This document shows, piece after piece, positions 13,286 through 16,120 of a stretch of 16,120 nt of DNA. The stretch comes from Chloroflexi bacterium 13_1_40CM_68_21 (GTDB lineage: Bacteria > Chloroflexota > Limnocylindria > P2-11E). How positions within the stretch are numbered: the first letter of the stretch is position 1; each line of letters opens with the position of its first letter. The notes under the pieces were generated by a model. It had not been told where the DNA came from and searched no databases. It saw only the letters and a list, made by a program, of their open reading frames with translations. The stretch lies in NCBI GenBank assembly GCA_001917735.1, contig MNEO01000047.1, positions 1-16,120 of the forward strand, read 5' to 3'. A program made the translations under genes and the position numbers.

Positions 13286-14341
13286 CTACGACCTCAACGC
13301 GCGGCGGACCGCATCCGGTGTGGGCTCGACCTCCGGAATCGGGCCACCGAGCGAACGCGCCCGCTCGGGGTCCTTCATGCCGTTGCCGGTGAGGACGCAC
13401 ACGACCCGACGCACGTCGCCAAGCCCTCCATCGCGGGCGCGCCGCCTGAGCCCGGCGATCGCGGCGGCGGACGCGGGCTCGCAGAAGACGCCCTCGCACC
13501 GCGCCACGAAGCTATACGCGTCCAGGATCTCGCCGTCGCTCACCGCGTCGATCGCGCCGCCCGACTCGTCCCGCGCCGCGACCGCGCCCTTCCACGATGC
13601 CGGGTTCCCCACGCGGATGGCCGTCGCGACCGTCTCCGGCTCGGCGACAGGCGCCCCGCGGACGATCGGCGCCGCCCCCTCAGCCTGATAGCCGAACATT
13701 TTCGGCCGGCGCCGGGCGAGACCAAACCCAGTCGCCTCGACGAACCCCCTCCAGTACGCGGTGATGTTCCCGGCGTTCCCGACCGGTATGAAGAGCGCGT
13801 CCGGGGCATCGCCGAGCGCCTCGCACACCTCGAACGCCGCCGTCTTCTGCCCCTCGAGCCGATCGGGGTTGACGCTGTTCACGAGCGTCGCCTCGCCCTG
13901 GTCCGCGAGGGTACGCGCGACGGCGAGTGCGGCGTCGAACGTCCCGCGGATCGCGATCACGCGCGCGCCATGAGCGACGGCCTGCGCGAGCTTGCCGGCG
14001 GCGACCTGACCCGACGGCAGCACTACCGTGCAGGAGATTCCCGCGCGCGCCGCATATGCCGCGGCCGAGGCGGCCGTGTTCCCGGTCGACGCGCAGAGGA
14101 CCATCCGCGCGCCCGCCTCGAGCGCCTTCGCGACGGCAACGACCATTCCGCGGTCTTTGAAGGAGCCGGTGGGGTTCTGGCCTTCGACCTTGAGCCAGAT
14201 CTCGGGGATGCCCGTCTCTCGCTCCAGCGAGCGAGCACGCACCAGCGGGGTTCCGCCTTCTCCTAGCGTGAGCCTGGGTGTTCGATCAGTTACCGGAAGG
14301 TGCGCCGCGTAACGCTCGATGAGCGAGGGTACGGCCGGCAC
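13286..14341 (-). CDS. thrC: Threonine synthase
   Basis: ThrC is a PLP enzyme converting O-phosphohomoserine to L-threonine and phosphate. The 351-residue protein is of the shorter bacterial type. Landmarks: IERYAAHLPVTDRTPRLTLGEGGTPLV at about 8-34, the Schiff-base motif PTGSFKDRGM with Lys62, CASTGNTAASAAAYAARAG (about 82-100) and the phosphate-binding VGNAGNITAYWRGF. The start is GTG at 14341; the family N-terminus follows within seven residues. No ribosome binding site precedes it. A TACCAT hexamer (minus strand, 14350-14355) is eight bases upstream, suggesting a leaderless message. It is the first gene of the long leftward run reaching 7732. Confidence 0.94.
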   Translation of the reverse strand: MPAVPSLIERYAAHLPVTDRTPRLTLGEGGTPLVRARSLERETGIPEIWLKVEGQNPTGSFKDRGMVVAVAKALEAGARMVLCASTGNTAASAAAYAARAGISCTVVLPSGQVAAGKLAQAVAHGARVIAIRGTFDAALAVARTLADQGEATLVNSVNPDRLEGQKTAAFEVCEALGDAPDALFIPVGNAGNITAYWRGFVEATGFGLARRRPKMFGYQAEGAAPIVRGAPVAEPETVATAIRVGNPASWKGAVAARDESGGAIDAVSDGEILDAYSFVARCEGVFCEPASAAAIAGLRRRARDGGLGDVRRVVCVLTGNGMKDPERARSLGGPIPEVEPTPDAVRRALRS

Positions 14342-14349
14342 GGGGGAGC

Positions 14350-14370
14350 ATGGTATTCCGTCATTACCAT
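14350..14370. promoter_or_regulatory. Symmetric ATGGTA/TACCAT element between thrC and the transporter
   Basis: ATGGTA at 14350-14355 and TACCAT at 14365-14370 form a six-base inverted repeat around a nine-base spacer, relatively AT-rich in a GC-rich setting. Read leftward, TACCAT ends eight bases before the thrC GTG; read rightward, TACCAT ends six bases before the GTG at 14377. Both fit a TAnnnT -10 box immediately upstream of a leaderless start. It could equally be a repressor site. No clear -35 boxes are visible. Confidence 0.4.
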
Positions 14371-14376
14371 TCGCAC

Positions 14377-15585
14377 GTGAGCCTTTCGACGCGTGAGCGG
14401 CAGCTCGTCATGACGCTCGTCGTGCTGCTCATCATCCTCGCTTCGTTCCAGATCCTCGCCGAGCTTTCGGCGGCGCTGGCGCGAGTGGCCGACGTGATCC
14501 TGATCTTCGTCGCGGCGTGGGCACTCGCCTACCTGCTCGCACCGCTCGTGAGCCGCATCGACGAGCGAACCCCGCTGAACCGCGCGCTTTCGGTGGTCGT
14601 CGTGTACATCGGGATCGCCATTGTCCTGGCGGGAACGCTCGCGCTCGCGGTCCCGGGCCTCGTCGGTCAGCTCAACGACCTCGTGACGCGCGCGCCCGAG
14701 TACGGCGATCGCGCCGCGAGAGAGGTCATCGCGCTGCAGCAGCGGCTCGAGGGATCCGGCGTCAACGTCAAGGTGACCGACCTGTACGGGCAGGTGCCTG
14801 AGAAGCTCTCGGCGTTCGCCGGATCGATCGCGAGCGATGCGCTCGGCTTCGTCTCGGCGACCGCGACCGTGCTCTTCAACGCGACGCTCGTGCTCATCAT
14901 CGCGCTCATCATGCTGATCGACGGCGGTCAGCTCTGGCGCGGGTTCCTCCGACGGCTCACGCCGGAGCTGCAAAGCGAGGCTGAGCTCCTGCGGCAGAGT
15001 GCGGACCGCTCCTTCGGCGGATTTATCCGCGGATCGCTCTTGCTTGGCGTGATCTACGGCGTGGCGACGCTCGCGATCCTGGTCATGCTCGGAGTCCCGT
15101 TCGCCGGCGTGCTCGCGGTGCTCTCCGGTCTCGCCATGCTCATCCCGTTCTTCGGTCCGATCATCGCTGAGATCCCGGTCCTCGTGGTCGCGCTGCTCGG
15201 AGCGCCGGATGTCTTCTTATGGGTGCTGTTGTTTACGATCGCGCTCCAGCAGGTCGTTCTCAACGTCATCGGTCCGCGCATCATGTCGAGCGCGGTCGGC
15301 ATCCATCCGATCTTCGTGTTCCTCGCCCTGCTCCTCGGCTCGCGGATCGCAGGTTTCTGGGGCGTGTTCCTGGCGGTGCCGGTCGCAGGGATCTTCAACA
15401 CGTTCCTGCGCTACGGGCTCCAGGTCGCGCAGGGGCGCCGCGCACGCACGCAGGCGTCCACGCTCATCAAGGAGTCCGACGCCGCCGCGGCGGCGGCAGC
15501 TGCCGACGCGCGCGATGCGGGCGGCGAGATGCGCGCGGCGCGGCGCGCCGCGCGCGAGGCGCGCCTGGCCGCGCGCGGAAAGTGA
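14377..15585 (+). CDS. AI-2E family transporter (PerM/TqsA-like)
   Basis: A 402-residue integral membrane protein of the AI-2E transporter family (named for TqsA, an autoinducer-2 exporter; other members are Na+/H+ antiporters or of unknown cargo). It has paired N-terminal helices (MTLVVLLIILASFQIL; VADVILIFVAAWALAYLLAP), a further helix pair (ALSVVVVYIGIAIVLAGTLAL), an amphipathic stretch, and the C-terminal helices with the family signature GVPFAGVLAVLSGLAMLIPFFGP and NVIGPRIMSSAVGIHPIFVF. The C-terminal tail is an Ala/Arg-rich, basic, probably cytoplasmic helix. I favour GTG at 14377 because a -10-like TACCAT lies six bases upstream and the protein then begins SLSTRERQ; ATG at 14350 (411 residues) is the alternative, but its GGAG is only one base away. 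It is divergent from thrC. Confidence 0.88.
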   Translation: MSLSTRERQLVMTLVVLLIILASFQILAELSAALARVADVILIFVAAWALAYLLAPLVSRIDERTPLNRALSVVVVYIGIAIVLAGTLALAVPGLVGQLNDLVTRAPEYGDRAAREVIALQQRLEGSGVNVKVTDLYGQVPEKLSAFAGSIASDALGFVSATATVLFNATLVLIIALIMLIDGGQLWRGFLRRLTPELQSEAELLRQSADRSFGGFIRGSLLLGVIYGVATLAILVMLGVPFAGVLAVLSGLAMLIPFFGPIIAEIPVLVVALLGAPDVFLWVLLFTIALQQVVLNVIGPRIMSSAVGIHPIFVFLALLLGSRIAGFWGVFLAVPVAGIFNTFLRYGLQVAQGRRARTQASTLIKESDAAAAAAAADARDAGGEMRAARRAAREARLAARGK

Positions 15586-15598
15586 GCGCGATCCTGGC

Positions 15599-16120
15599 CT
15601 AGGACCTATCCCGTCGGCCGATCGCGTGCGGAAGGACGAACGGCGGGTCCCCTCCCACAACGACCAGCCCCTCTCCGAATACCGCGCGGATCAGCTCGTC
15701 GCTGATGACCTCATGCGGAGTCCCGTCGCGGACGATGCGCCCGTCCGCCACGACGACCACGCGCGAGGCGAGCGCCGAAGCGAGATTCAGGTCATGGAGC
15801 ACGGCTGCGACGACTAGGCCCCGCTCGGCGGCGAGCGCGCGCACCAGCTCGAGCGTCGCCACCTGATGCGCCGGGTCGAGGTGGACGGTCGGCTCGTCGA
15901 GCAGGAGGACATCGGCGTCCTGGGCGAGCGCCATCGCGAGCACCGCGCGCTGGCGCTCACCGCCCGAGAGCGCGTCGATCCGTCGCGGGGCCAGCTCATC
16001 CAGCTCGAGATCGCGCAGCGCCCGCTCTACCGCAGCCACGTCGACCGGACCGGCACGGCCGAAGAGGCCGAGCCGTGCGGTCCGGCCCAGCGCGACGACC
16101 TCGCGGACCGTGAACGGGAA
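15599..16120 (-). CDS. ABC transporter ATP-binding protein, FecE/BtuD type, 5' end outside window
   Basis: The frame is open to the right edge, so the N-terminal part with Walker A is missing; 173 C-terminal residues are visible. Present are FTVREVVALGR (the stretch following the Q-loop region in iron-siderophore, haem and cobalamin importers), the signature LSGGERQRAVLAMALAQ, Walker B DVLLLDEPTVHLDP with its D-loop, and the H-loop AAVLHDLNLAS. The tail RVVVVADGRIVRDGTPHEVISDELIRAVFG is also typical of FecE, FhuC and BtuD, with a further short segment to RRDRS. This subfamily energises uptake of iron chelates, haem or vitamin B12 across the membrane. The permease and binding protein would be expected upstream, beyond the window. 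It ends 13 bases from the convergent transporter gene. The ATPase is certain; the substrate is not determinable. Confidence 0.93.
   Translation of the reverse strand, partial: FPFTVREVVALGRTARLGLFGRAGPVDVAAVERALRDLELDELAPRRIDALSGGERQRAVLAMALAQDADVLLLDEPTVHLDPAHQVATLELVRALAAERGLVVAAVLHDLNLASALASRVVVVADGRIVRDGTPHEVISDELIRAVFGEGLVVVGGDPPFVLPHAIGRRDRS

Noticed and set aside
12447..13688. A 413-codon rightward open frame opposite thrB and the end of thrC.
   Set aside because: Antisense shadow; the real kinase and threonine synthase motifs are on the minus strand.
15538..15553. A 16-base perfect palindrome GCGCGGCGCGCCGCGC near the end of the transporter gene.
   Set aside because: It lies within codons for the Ala/Arg-rich tail, where GCG and CGC codons generate palindromes by composition alone; too weak to call a terminator or a binding site.

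Overview
This window is a very GC-rich, densely packed bacterial chromosome segment. It holds housekeeping metabolism (fatty-acid synthesis, the acetyl-CoA carboxylase subunits and the threonine branch) with a few surface and membrane proteins. There are no mobile elements, tRNAs, rRNAs or CRISPR arrays that I can see, and no gene-free stretch longer than about 160 bases. The style is GTG and TTG starts, 4-base ATGA/GTGA overlaps and few intergenic bases. Together with a Gmad2 lipoprotein and secreted Asp-box protein, it suggests an uncultured Chloroflexota-like (or actinobacteria-like) lineage. That placement is an inference from overall look and is not certain.

Layout, left to right. (1) 1-627 (+): 3' part of an ankyrin-repeat protein. 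(2) 601-1979 (-): fabZ then arginase rocF, overlapping by 4 bases. (3) 2039-2449 (+): a small membrane-anchored Pro/Ala-rich protein. (4) 2446-5083 (-): fabD, a VOC-fold protein and accC (biotin carboxylase), each overlapping the next by 4 bases. (5) 5243-6856 (+): an exported six-Asp-box beta-propeller, then a strong hairpin; 6980-7735 (+): a multi-pass membrane protein. (6) 7732-14341 (-): one long, almost gapless run read thrC, thrB, Gmad2 lipoprotein, birA, degV, accD, accA, a BCCP homologue, and a small protein of unknown function. (7) 14377-15585 (+): an AI-2E family (PerM-like) transporter, divergent from thrC. (8) 15599-16120 (-): 3' part of an ABC-transporter ATPase of the FecE/BtuD type.

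How they fit: AccC, AccA and AccD are the biotin carboxylase and carboxyltransferase subunits that make malonyl-CoA. FabD loads malonyl onto ACP and FabZ dehydrates the elongating acyl-ACP. BirA attaches biotin to the carrier, and the DegV protein is of the fatty-acid-binding (FakB-like) family. ThrB and ThrC complete threonine synthesis from homoserine.

The most interesting point is the BCCP homologue at 8000-8416. It keeps the full two-part BCCP architecture and aligns without gaps through the biotinyl hairpin, but the EAMKM motif reads QSLGH, so the biotin-accepting lysine is glycine. It therefore cannot be biotinylated at the normal position. It is encoded directly behind accD-accA and close to birA. 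This is the same type of change seen in plant BADC proteins, which lack the biotinylated lysine and dampen heteromeric acetyl-CoA carboxylase. No normal lysine-bearing BCCP is present in the window. A second point is a symmetric ATGGTA/TACCAT element between thrC and the transporter that could serve as back-to-back -10 boxes for two leaderless transcripts.
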